DNA of 59,519 nt from Utricularia gibba (Eukaryota > Streptophyta > Magnoliopsida > Lamiales > Lentibulariaceae). The stretch spans positions 1 through 59,519 of the forward strand of contig NEEC01000050.1 of assembly GCA_002189035.1 (NCBI GenBank), read 5' to 3'. The stretch's first letter is position 1. The number at the start of each line of letters is the position of its first letter. Of the stretch, positions 39,656 to 49,412 are shown one piece after another. The position numbers and the translations under genes are program-made. Under the pieces are notes generated by a model. The model worked only from the letters and a program-made list of their open reading frames with translations. It did no database searches and was not told the origin of the DNA.

Positions 39656-41612
39656 TTCCTCCCTGAGGGAGTAATGAAGATCCGGCTGTTGTCACAAGAG
39701 GATTTCTCCGAATTCCCAGCATTTCTCTGATTCTGTTGAAATTCCTTGGGAATAAGCATTTGGTGAGAATATCTGCAGGTTGCTCATCCGATGGTAAGTA
39801 CTCAAGTTTAATCAGTCCTTCCTTCACATAATCTCTGAGTATATGGTATTTAAGCTTGATGTGCTTGGTCCGACCGAACATCACAGGATTTTTTGCGATG
39901 CTAATGGCAGATTTGTTATCTATCTTGAGTATTATCGGTCTTGTAATTTGAATTTTCAGGTCATCGCATAATTTCACCAACCATTGCGCATGGTTGGCAG
40001 CAGCAGCTCCTGCGATGTATTCGGCTTCTGCCGATGATTGTGCAGTGACGGCTTGTTTCTTGCTGTTCCATGAAAATACCGCTGATCCTAAGTTGAATAG
40101 ATAGCCTGTGGTAGATTTACAATCTTGTTCGTCGCCAGCAAAGTCTGAATCAACAAATCCCTGCAAAATAGGGTTAGTACCTTTCTTGTAATATAAACCA
40201 AAGGAAGTTGTGGCCTTCAAATATTTCAGGATACGTGTTGCTATTTCCAGGTGTGTGTTGTGTGGCTGATGCATGAATCTGGCCAGAAATGATACGGCGA
40301 AGGTTATATCCGGTCTAGTAGCAGTTAAATACATCAGAGCGCCAATGAGTTTCTGGTAGTTATGAGAGTCAACTGGATGAGAATTAAGGTCAGATAATTT
40401 CTTTCTAACTTCTGGTGAGAAAGGAGTAGTAGATACTTTTGATGATTCCATGCTGTATTTTTTGAGTAGTTCCTCTGTATATCTACGTTGGTTCAAAAAT
40501 ATGAAGTCTTTATGTTGAATGATCTCCATTCCTAGGAAATAACGTGCATGTCCCAGATTGGTGAGTTCAAATCTTTGCTGCAATAGCTTCTGTAATTCAG
40601 AAATTCGTTCTTCACTGCTGCCTGTGATTAGAATGTCGTCTACGTATAAGGAGACAATAACTTTTCCTTGGATATCCTCAGATATGTATAATGTAGTATC
40701 ATTTTGACTTCTTGTATATCCCAGCTCTAGAAAGAAAGTGTCAATGGTAGTATACCATTCTTTGGGGGCCTGCTTGAGTCCGTATAAAGCTTTATTTAAT
40801 TTCAGTACATATTCTGGATTATCTCGGATGATGAAACCTGGAGGGGGTTCACATATATGTCTTCGCTTAACTCTCCATGCAGAAAGGCCGTTTTTATGTC
40901 CAGATGATGTAAATACCACTTGTTGCAGGCCGCAAGTGCAATAATCAGCTTAATGGTGTCTAATCTTGCCATCGGAGCGAAGGTTTCCAGGTAATCAATC
41001 CCTTCTTTCTGTAAATATCCCTTTACCACCAGTCTGGATTTTCTTTTGTTCAGAGTGCCATCAGGATTTAACTTGGGACGGAATATGAATTTTAGGTCCA
41101 GAGGTTTTTTCTGCTTCGGCTTAGGCACTGCTGTCCAAACGCCGTGTTTCTGGATGGAGTTGAATTCTTCGTCTATGGATTTCTTCCAATCTGGGTCAGC
41201 GAGAGCTTCCTGAACGCTTGCTGGTTCATAGGTGCTCAATGCCCTATCATAGATATCGTTGATTGGTGCATATCCTCGCACAGGTGAGCTGTCTTCATTT
41301 TGTTTCAGATCCATACATAGATGATGTGGGGTGTAAGGAACCCCTTCTTGTCCGTAATCTTCCAGGTAACTTTGCCTTTGAGGTGAGGGAATGAGTATAG
41401 GATTTCTTGCTGCTAGGTTGGGTCCTCGGTTTTGAGTTTCTTCATCTTCTCCTGATGAGTTTTCTTCTTCTGATGTATCGGTTGATGATAGCTCAGTGAT
41501 TTCCTTTGGATTTCTGATGCTGTTGATGAGGGTTTCATGACATTCTAGAGTTTGTTCAGGTATGTGCTCTGAGTCTGCATCCTCATATCTCATGTCTTCG
41601 ATAGTAGTGGCC
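39417..41612 (-). CDS. Copia reverse transcriptase/RNase H part (frameshifted)
   Basis: Picks up just after the foreign segment with TTIEDMRYEDADSEH, a typical acidic integrase-RT linker. RT blocks follow: HGVWTAVPKP, KSRLVVKGYLQKEGIDYLET, FAPMARLDTIKLIIALAA, DIKTAFLHGELSEDIYV. There the frame shifts at a C-run (ggggg 40843-40847, + strand), continuing PPPGFIIRDN, LNKALYGLKQAPKEW and the catalytic SLYVDDILITG. RNase H follows (GFVDSDFAGDEQDCKSTTGY, AQSSAEAEYIA). The stop at 39417 lies in the 3' LTR. One base appears missing at the shift. Confidence 0.9.
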
Positions 41613-42545
41613 ATGCAACACGGTGCTTCAGTTTTAAAGCCTTGTATCTAATTCTCAATATCTATGCATATGTCTTTCAACACTGAACTTCTCGAAAGTA
41701 AAATCTCATTCAGATTTTATCTTAAGACTCGCGGGCCAGGAGTAATTCAGTTGATGAGGTCCTCCTCTTCAGGATTGTTGGGAGGAGCCTGTGGCATCGA
41801 AACCAGGAGGTATGAACACTACATCATCCCACATCGACACCGAACCATCCTTCATTCCTTGGATCATGTTCTCGAGTACATCAACCTGAATGTCTCCTTT
41901 TCTCAGTGCAGGATATGATTGTCTCTGATCACCAGCAGCTCTTAACAGAGACTTCTCTAGATCCTCCTTGCGGAAGAACACGGGCCTGTATCGCTTATCC
42001 TGAGTCCGTAATATTAACCTCTGTGACTGGAAAACCGGAACCCCACAGAAAGTGTCATCTGGAATTCCATCTTCTTGGCGTACCTTTAAGGCGTTCCTAA
42101 TCTGTGAAGCTTCGGGTAGCAACCTTAGAGCAACTCCATCAACCTTAAGCTGAAATACCTTGCATAAATCAACTGGAACAACTTGTGAGTCCAAACTCAT
42201 GGATGGATTAGAAGCCTTCATCTGATTGAGAAGTATCTCAGCATCCGCTTCACTGAAGCAAAACAATCCCAAACTTTTCCCTGTACTCTTCCCGAAACTA
42301 AAACAAATTCTCGCGCGGCATTGCTGAGAGCGAAAACCGGAATTCCGGAAAGCCTCTTCTCTATATCTTCTGCAGCCATGGTGCGTTTCTTTGTATTGAA
42401 AAAAGCATTTTCACTGGGCACAGCGTTAAGGACTTTGTTATCCTAGTACTACTCTCGCCCAAGCACGCTTAACTTCGGAGTTCTGATGGGATCCGGTGCA
42501 TTAGTGCTGGTATGATCGCACCCCTGGGAAGTCCTCGTGTTGCAT
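41613..42545 (-). other. Foreign segment in copia pol: 5S rRNA fragment plus intronless TIC22 copy
   Basis: This 933-bp segment lies exactly where pol similarity stops and resumes. It is bounded by the inverted 10-mer ATGCAACACG (41613-41622) / CGTGTTGCAT (42536-42545), which matches the 3' terminus of plant 5S rRNA. In element orientation the order is short antisense 5S 3' end, sense 5S 5' two-thirds, TIC22-III-like coding sequence with stop, then about 150 bp of 3'-UTR-like sequence. No target duplication was found at its borders. Confidence 0.8.
41769..42421 (-). pseudogene. TIC22: Intronless TIC22-III-like gene copy captured in the retrotransposon
   Basis: TIC22 is an intermembrane-space component of chloroplast protein import. 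The copy reads EKRLSGIPVFALSN, REFVLVSGRVQGK, then in the next frame SLGLFCFSEADAEILLNQM, VPVDLCKVFQLKVDGVALRL, GVPVFQSQRLILRTQ, RPVFFRKEDLEKSLLRA, GDIQVDVLENMIQGMKDG and WDDVVFIPPGFDATG with a stop at 41769. It matches the TIC22-III subtype better than TIC22-IV. No introns interrupt about 200 codons, and the transit peptide is missing. One base seems lost at the ccc at 42279-42281 (+ strand). An intronless, 5'-truncated copy fits capture of a processed transcript. Confidence 0.85.
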
Positions 42546-42546
42546 C
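42440..42546 (-). pseudogene. Rearranged 5S rRNA gene fragment
   Basis: On the minus strand 42523-42440 reads GGGTGCGATCATACCAGCAC, then the canonical plant 5S path through the CCGGATCCCATCAGAACTCC region and GTTAAGCGTGCTTGGGCGAG up to GTAGTACTAGGAT, where it breaks off. That is about the first 84 nt, including the A-box region but only part of the C-box. Next to it, on the + strand at 42522-42546, lies the 5S 3' end (ctgggaagtcctcgtgttgc). The two parts point in opposite directions, so this is an inverted rearrangement and not a working 5S gene. Confidence 0.9.
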
Positions 42547-42547
42547 A

Positions 42548-44876
42548 TGTCCTTGTTGAGGGAATAAATTCCATATATTTTCTGAATAAGAATGATTTTT
42601 GTCATGTGTTGTCGAGGAACTCCAGTTGTAAATTCTAGTCTCGTCTACTGTTACATCACGACTGAGTTCCACCTCATTTGTTCTTAGATTCAGTACCCTG
42701 TAGGCTTTACTTGTATTGCTATATCCCAGGAAAATTCCTTCATCAGATCTTTTGTCCCATTTTGATCTCTTCTCCTTTGGAATGTATATATAGCAGGGTG
42801 ATCCAAATACCTTCATGTGATCTAGGCTTGGAATTTTGTTGTACCATAGCTCATAAGGAGTTTTACAGTCTTTATTTCCTTTGGTTGGCAGGCGGTTCAA
42901 CAGATACACGGCTGTGTTGACTGCTTCGCCCCAGAATTCTAGAGGTAAGTGTTTTTGATAGAGTAGACACCGAGCCATATTGACTATTGTCCTGTTCTTT
43001 CGTTCACATATGCCGTTCTGCTCTGGCGTATATGGCGTTGTAAACTGGTGAGTAATACCATTTGTCTCACAAATGTGTCTCAGTTCAGTTGATTTGTACT
43101 CACCTCCGTTGTCTGACCGGAGTGTTAGAATCTTACTATTGCTTTGAGTTTCTGCAAGGACCTTGAAGACTTGGAAGTGGTGCAAAACCTCTGATTTATG
43201 CTTCAGGAGATAGATCCAGGTATACTTTGAATATTCGTCAATAAAGATCACGTAATATTTGTTGCCGGCTCGAGTAGGAGAGGCCATGGGCCCACAGACG
43301 TCACTGGTAACAACTTCCAATTTTTTCTGAGAATGAATGCTGGACTTAGGGAGTGGTGTTCGGCTCATCTTCCCTTGAAAGCATATTCTGCAGTGTTTTT
43401 CCTCAGGAATTATATTAGGAATCCCCTCTGCCAGGTTTCTCTTCTTCATGGATATAAGGGAGGCATAGTGATGGTGACCTAACCGTTGGTGCCAAATCTC
43501 AGATGATTCTAGGGACTTGAGGCAAATGTTGTAATCGATGGATGTAGCATTCGGAAGCAGTGGAAAGACCCTATCAGTCATAGCAACCGTAAGGAGTATA
43601 TTATCTTCTTCATCTAATATTTTGCACTCATTACTTTCCAGATGAACTTTCATCCCCTTTTCAACCAGCTGGCCAGTGCTTAGTAGATTGTGGTAGGCCT
43701 GGGGCACCAGATACACGTCTGTGATCTTGATTAATTTCTGGACAGTTTCAAGGCAAACTGTTCCTTGACCGATGACCTGTAAGTGATTTCCATCAGCAAT
43801 TTCGATTACTTTCCCAGTTAGCTCGATGAAGGTTGTGAATAGACTCTTGTCGTTGGTTATATGATGACTGCATCCGCTATCGATAAACCAGATGTCTTGT
43901 TTCCTTAGATCCACAAATGATGTGATTAGAGTTTTGCGGCGCAGAGAGTAAATATCAATCTTCTTCTTATTCATTTCAGCTGCGAGATTTACATCATTCA
44001 TAGCGCTAGTAAGTTTGTCCTTAGGATCTGCAGCCTTTCCTCCAATCTGATGGTATTTTTTCAGGGGACACACTTTGTCCACATGACCTTGGAGAGAACA
44101 GTACAGGCATTTGGCGTCAGGGCTCCAGAAACATTGTGTTGGTGAATGGCCTTTTCGCTTGCAGAATGGGCATGAATCTCCAGTACTTGGTTTCTCAATT
44201 TTTGCTTGAAAGATCACCGGTTCATTTGATGATTGAGAACCATAGCCTTTCTGATTTTCTGTTGCCTTGAAGGCAAGTTCCTGGCCTTCACCAAGTCCGA
44301 CTTCAACTTCGGATTCACTGAGTCTTTCTAGTAGTTTTCTGGAGGATATGGAGTGAATGCCTGTGACCCGCAAAGTAGTGACTACAGGGGCAAAGGACCG
44401 CGGTAGGGAACTGAGTATTTTTGATTTAATTCTTCTGTCTTCCAAGGGCTCTCCAAGGTCTGTAACTCAGTGACAATTTTGATTAGCGTTTCTGAAAAAT
44501 GAGAGATACTCATACCTGGTAAGAATTTCAGGTTGTCAAAGAGCTCCCATTGACGTTGAATGCGGCTCTCACGGGCTTCCGTATCCTCTCCGTAGAATTC
44601 CTCCAATTTTTTCCAGATGTCTTTGGGACTTTTCAGTAGCATAACACGGTTGAACACTTCTTCAGATAAGGCTTGATCCAGAGCATACTTAGCTTTCTTT
44701 ACTTGAGCATCTGTGAGTTTGAGACTTTCTGCTGTGGCTATTTCAGAGGAGTCTGGACGTACAGGATCCACCACAGACCATAAGTCGTTCATTTGCAGGT
44801 AACTTTCCATTCGTACTGCCCAAGAAGCGTAGCGCTGACCAGTGAAGATTGGAGGAGCTTGTTGGAGGGCTGCCAT
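42548..44876 (-). CDS. Copia gag-protease-integrase part (frameshifted)
   Basis: The gag frame starts MAALQQAPPIFTGQRYASW at 44876. About 145 codons on, near 44453, similarity moves to another frame (PLEDRRIKSKILSSLPRSF), consistent with one G missing from a GGG run. The second frame then holds two CCHC zinc knuckles (CPFCKRKGHSPTQCF and CLYCSLQGHVDKVC), the aspartic protease site WFIDSGCSHHI, the integrase HHCC region (HQRLGHHHYASL, CRICFQGK) and the DDE core (DVCGPMASPTRAG, LRSDNGGEYKS, TPEQNGICERKNRTI). It runs to FPQQGHDAT, where the foreign segment begins. Confidence 0.9.
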
Positions 44877-44924
44877 TCTGAGAGACTGCAATGATAAGAG
44901 GAGATGGGAGTCGGTGAAGTATCT

Positions 44925-44941
44925 TCACGTCGGGTTCACCA
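44925..44941 (-). other. Primer-binding site of the copia element
   Basis: In element orientation TGGTGAACCCGACGTGA lies directly after the 5' LTR. It ends like the complement of a tRNA CCA tail. It differs from the initiator-Met site (TGGTATCAGAGC) used by most plant copia elements; I could not assign the tRNA. Confidence 0.75.
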
Positions 44942-45387
44942 TAAAAGTATTTTTGGCTGCTTGATTTTGTTGGAGACTTGGTTGAACGTTGAGAGAATGT
45001 TGAAGTTTGTGGATATTGACTATTGTTTTTGGATCGAAAAGAACTTTCCTTTATTTTCATAAAGCAAACAGGGATTTATATAGATGAGGAGAGTTGCCCG
45101 TTGGATCATATCAGGCCTAAAATATGACCGTTGCCTTTAGTCTGTAGATTAGTCCTCTTGTTCATCTACTGTGTAGCAGCCAGAATTTACTAGGACTTCT
45201 TTCATGGACTGGGCTTCAGATGCTTCTTCTTGGGCCAGTAGTTTGGAATGTTGAGGCCCAAGTATGATAAGGCCTTTTTCCCAATCTAATTGAGGGTTGC
45301 TTCTCATGGGAGGAACAGAGGTCGCGCGCCATTCATCTTCGCGGGTTGAGACTTCCCGGATCTTCGTTGCTCCACCACTTGCTGACA
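44942..45387 (-). repeat. 5' LTR of the copia element (promoter LTR)
   Basis: 446 bp, no difference from 39210-39655 found by eye. A TATA-like element at about 45073-45083 (minus) would drive element transcription. It is immediately followed by the primer-binding site. Confidence 0.93.
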
Positions 45388-45392
45388 AAAGG
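45388..45392. repeat. Target site duplication, right copy (AAAGG)
   Basis: Matches 39205-39209. Removing one copy plus the element restores the MLF-like reading frame across the junction. Confidence 0.93.
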
Positions 45393-45546
45393 GGCTGGTG
45401 AAGAAAGGGTCATCAAACGGAACCCTTCCACCAAAAGAATGCTGAAACATGCTCGTCCTGGAACCAAAATGATCAAATATGGTCCGCCCGCTCTTCGATG
45501 CATCGCCGATTTCTCTACGCCCTTGCATTTCTACTGTGCCTCCCAT

Positions 45547-46310
45547 CAAACAACAGAACAATCCATGAATAAGCTTACCGATAACACAACAGACAAAACG
45601 GCACTTTCCATACACAAATGGGAACTGCGAGCTATTAAAACAACGAAACGCATTTATGACCAACAATTGACCGAGATCAACTCCTTCCAACGAAATTCGT
45701 GAAGCCAGAACATAGGCAAACGCCTTTCAACCCCCCAAAAAAACAAGCAATTGAGGCTTCAACCTAAACGAATGGAATAAAACTATTACATCAAGCAATT
45801 CTTGCAGTAAGAACCTGAAACCCCGGCAATCAAGCAATTGATCCAGGCCTTCCCTCACCCTTCCGCGCTCCAGAATCTGTGATTCAAAGCTTTTCTATTT
45901 ACTTCACGTAGGAGGATAAATATCAGGCTTACACGTGTCATCGCTACACCGTTTGTTATTTTAATCAATGGTGCTGGATCCTTCCAGTGTCTTCTTCCCT
46001 TCTCTCGCTTGCGGGAAGAATTAGCAATCGCCGGTTGGAAGGATGCCTTGGCCGGTTCGGCTACTGAAAATTGGCCGGTTTATTACAATTTTGAACGAAA
46101 TTTCAAATAAATACATAAGTTTTAGTTTTTTTTAAAAAAAATAGCATTGAATCCAACCCGGCGCCATGGTCCATGTCTCAATCTCAGAACCGACGGTCCG
46201 GTAGGAAGAAATTGTTTTATATATAATTTGGTGTAAGAGTTGGAAAAACCGCTGTGACGGAGTGTCTCAATTTCGAGCGAGAGATTCAGCCTCTGAACTT
46301 TTGGGAAGAA
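45547..46310. other. Spacer between divergent MLF-like and TBL2-like genes
   Basis: Expected to hold both promoters. There is an AT-rich patch at 46080-46150; no repeats or RNA genes recognised. Confidence 0.4.
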
Positions 46311-48991
46311 ATGGATGTGACTTTTCCGGTGCTGGTGGTTTCAGCGATCATTGGAGCGCTGATCGCTTTCATGGTGTTCGGAACTTACGTGCGGAAGAGG
46401 AAATTGGAAATCCAATCAATCATCAAACCTGAAGTTGCGGATTCGAACCTTAAATCGGGAAATAAGCCACCGGGTGCCAAGAAGCTGCAGCACAAATCTC
46501 ATGCACATTCCCATGCCTCTGGTGATAAAGTAAACCGCAAGATTTCTTGTTTTGGGGGTTTAATGGTGGAGCCGCTTATACAGATGAAATGAGATCCCTT
46601 TCTTTTACTATAGGATGCCAATAAGAAGCACCATCCGCTGGATGTCAATACATTGAAGGGGCATGGTGATTCTGTGTACGGGATTTGCTTCTCGCTTGAT
46701 GGGCGTAGTTTAGCGACTGGTAACTTTCTATATCTTCTCTGTTGTTAAGATTCTGATCTTTTTGGAATGCAGTTTAGTATGCAGTAGGCAGCTGTTTATC
46801 TCCAAAGGTGTTCTTTTTTCATTTCTTGAAGATATTGCATGTTTTTTTTCTCTTTACACTAACAACGCAATACGTTTGGGAACCCAGACAAGCAATCGTA
46901 TTGTCCTGATCATGTTGGAACTTTGTAATTGCAGCTTGTGGAGATGGTGTTGTCAGAGTTTTCAAGTTGGATGATGCTTCCAGTAGAAGCTTCAAGTACT
47001 ATTCCAATATTTCTGTCTCTCTTCAATTAGTGCCAATACATATCTTTACAATTTATAATTTCGTTTTAGGTTCCTCAGAATCAATTTACCACCTGGTCAT
47101 CATCCGACAGCAATTTCTTTTGCGGATGATGATTCCAGCGTGGTAGTAGCTTCACAGACACTTACAGGGTCATCCTTATACATGTACGGGGAGGAAAAGC
47201 CTAAATCAACCGCGGACCAGAAGCAGCAAACTAAACTCCCGCTCCCTGAGATCAAATGGGAGCATCATAAAGTGCATGACCAGAGAGCCATTCTTACTCT
47301 TGTTGGAGCGAGGGCAACTTATGGCAGTGCAGATGGAAGTACACTTTTTGCATCATGCTCTGAAGGTTTTTGTTATTCATATTTCTTATTCAAGCTTTCA
47401 TGGTTTAACTTGCAGTTTTTTTTTTTTTTTCTGATCTTCACTCTTTATGTGCATTATGCATGAACTGTAATGCTCAGATTAACCCATCGTAAGTGATAAC
47501 TTTAGTTTATCAAACTTTGGAACTTCTTCCAAGTGTGGTTGTAGAATGTGATACTTTCCTCGTTTAGTGGAGGCTGCAGGATCATGAAGTCCTATTAACA
47601 TTTTTTTACTGTTTCTTCTCAGGTACTGACATTAGATTGTGGCATGGAAAATCAGGAAAATCATTGGGGAATGTTGACACAAATCAGCTAAAAAATACTA
47701 TGGCCGCAATATCTCCTGATGGACGTTTCATCGCAGCAGCTGCATTTACTGCTGATGTGAAGGTTGCATTGGCTTCGTACTTCTGATTCAATTGCAAAAT
47801 TATGCCATCACGATGATAGGCTCGCTGTTTTCTGCTATTAAATTTCGAGATAAAAGCGTGGCTTATTTGCCGGCATCATTTATTTTCACAGATTTGGGAA
47901 ATTCTGTACTCTAAGGATGGTACTGTGAAAGAGATCTCAAAAGTTATGCAACTCAAAGGTCATAAGGTTGTCTCTTCATCCATGTCATGCGATTTTTCTC
48001 ACTTTTGCATGAAATGAAGGAAATACGTTACTAATTTTTTTTTGCTGTTTTATCGGTTTAGAAATTCTAGTTACTTGTTGACTTAACGTATGCTGTGGGC
48101 AATGAAATGTTCATCTTTTTCTTCATCAGCCTCACCCTCCTATTCTCCTTGTTCTTCCAATCTAAAGTTGCATTTGTGTATGTGAGCAGAGTGCTGTTAC
48201 ATGGCTTTGCTTCAGTTCAAATTCAGAGCAGATCATCACAGCCTCAAGGGATGGCTCAATAAGAATATGGAATATTAATGGTATGATTATCCACTTGGCT
48301 TTTCATTTGTAAGTTTCCCGTGGACTGATGGCTGAGGGTAGGAGCAATTTTTAACGCTATATACTTTTCGAAGGTGGGAATATGTTTCAGGAATTCTGGA
48401 CTGGACTTCTTTGTCTAATGCTTAGAATTTCAAAAATCCATGCATAATCTTGCGTTACAACATGATATGGGTTTTCTGACATTGCTTACTTCATGAAGTT
48501 CGCTATCATCTGGATGAAGACCCAAAAACAATAAAATCCTTTCCCATCCCACTCCGCGATGAAAATGGAAACGCTTTGCACTATGATCGTCTCAGTCTAT
48601 CCCCGGATCAGAAGATACTGGCAGTAACGCATGGTTCAATGCTACAGTGGCTCTCCCCTGAGACAGGACAAGTTTTGGACACTGCCCACAAGGCTCATGA
48701 TGGTATGTAATTGCTTTCCCGAATCCTTTTTTCCCTCAGTGCACAATTAAAAGAGCGCGCATATGTTGTGCAGGTGACATTACAGACATCAAATGGTCAC
48801 CTACCCCCATTCCTTTTGGTATGTACCTTCAGTACTTTTGAACTTTCAAGCTCATGTTTGATGCATTCCTCTGACCCACACTGCAAAAATCTTCTGTTAA
48901 TGTAGAAAACAAAAGGGTGCTGATGCTTGCCACAGCCAGCACAGACAAGAAGGTGAAGCTCTGGATTGCACCATCATTTCAACAATCCTGA
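46311..48991 (+). CDS. Transducin beta-like 2 (TBL2)-type WD40 protein with N-terminal membrane anchor
   Basis: Ten exons in phase: 46311-46529, 46614-46719, 46935-46995, 47070-47365, 47623-47762, 47892-47966, 48190-48280, 48499-48702, 48774-48818, 48906-48991; 440 aa. The ATG at 46311 starts MDVTFPVLVVSAIIGALIAF, a signal-anchor helix, followed by a basic stretch (YVRKRKLE) and a His/Lys linker. The WD40 repeats run from LKGHGDSVYGICFSLDGRSL through HGKSGKSLGNV, LKGHKSAVTWLCFSSNSE, SRDGSIRIWNIN and DGDITDIKWSP to ATASTDKKVKLWIAP. An N-terminal anchor plus seven-bladed propeller is the layout of TBL2, an ER protein in animals. The plant role is unclear. Intact. Confidence 0.9.
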
Positions 48992-49412
48992 ATGTAGCTA
49001 CCCTGGATCACGTTGCGACACATGCTGCGATGACCTCATCTTAACACTCCAATCCTCAGTAGAAACCTCTATTTCGCTAGGTAATCTTTATTCACCTTAA
49101 TTCTGGCAACCCTTGAATGACATGATACAAAGCTTGTCGGCTCCATATCTGCTGGCTGGCCAATTCCCTTTGGTTTGCCTCCAATCGCAATTTTGAACCT
49201 CGCTGCTGTTGTATTTCTTTTCACTTCTATTGATGGTTTTTTTATCTTGAAAAAAAATTGAGTTTGATTTCTGCTGATGATGTCCATCCTCCAAATGCAA
49301 AGTTACCAAAGAAAACATATCACACGGCCGCATTTCCAATTAGAAGTACAATTATGTCGTTCCAACAGTAACTCAGGTACCATGAACTTACATCTTATCA
49401 CTAACAGATTAG
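48992..49412. other. Spacer between convergent TBL2-like and AHL genes
   Basis: About 420 bp of 3' flanks. Short minus-strand frames here have no recognisable family. Confidence 0.4.

Larger units (their letters stand above)
39210..45387 (-). mobile_element. Ty1/copia LTR retrotransposon, 6.18 kb, carrying a foreign gene segment
   Basis: Two direct 446-bp LTRs (39210-39655 and 44942-45387) flank an internal region read on the minus strand. The order gag, protease, integrase, reverse transcriptase, RNase H defines the copia superfamily. A 5-bp duplication AAAGG (39205-39209 and 45388-45392) borders it. The primer-binding site abuts the 5' LTR and a polypurine tract abuts the 3' LTR. The LTRs look identical on direct reading, implying very recent insertion. 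Pol is interrupted by a roughly 0.93-kb segment (41613-42545) with 5S rRNA and TIC22 sequence, and gag and pol each also carry an apparent one-base loss. As assembled it is non-autonomous. Confidence 0.95.
38026..45546 (-). pseudogene. MLF1-interacting (myeloid leukemia factor-like) protein gene split by a copia element
   Basis: Exon 1 runs 45546-45388, is interrupted by the retrotransposon and resumes at 39204-39012. Further exons are 38935-38754, 38662-38582, 38484-38409, 38317-38212 and 38173-38026. With the element and one target-site copy removed, everything stays in phase, giving 314 aa. Family blocks are SFGGRVPFDDPFFTSPFG (where the element entered), GPVIEEMDGDNEQDSDR, VTYGGINGTYYTATTSRTTG, MTFEESREANRTTGEATHK, GHSVTRKLDSSGKVDTMQTL and DELVGFDQAWEG, with a basic end KAKKVVTINIE. 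Intron 2 seems to use a GC donor (GGG|GCATGT). Another possible start is 45528 (MQGRR), where relatives usually begin. Plant MLF-like proteins are poorly characterised. The coding sequence is otherwise undamaged, so the hit is recent or the line carries another copy. Confidence 0.88.

Noticed and set aside
41613-42545. DNA transposon with 10-bp terminal inverted repeats
   Set aside because: The inverted ends match the 5S rRNA 3' terminus, there is no target duplication beside them, and the content is host-derived; treated as a captured segment.
42440-42546. Functional 5S rRNA gene
   Set aside because: Only about two thirds of the molecule is in one orientation, the C-box is cut, and the 3' end is inverted.
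39210-45387. A Cassandra TRIM element
   Set aside because: Cassandra has 5S sequence in its LTRs and no coding capacity; here the LTRs lack 5S and gag-pol is present.
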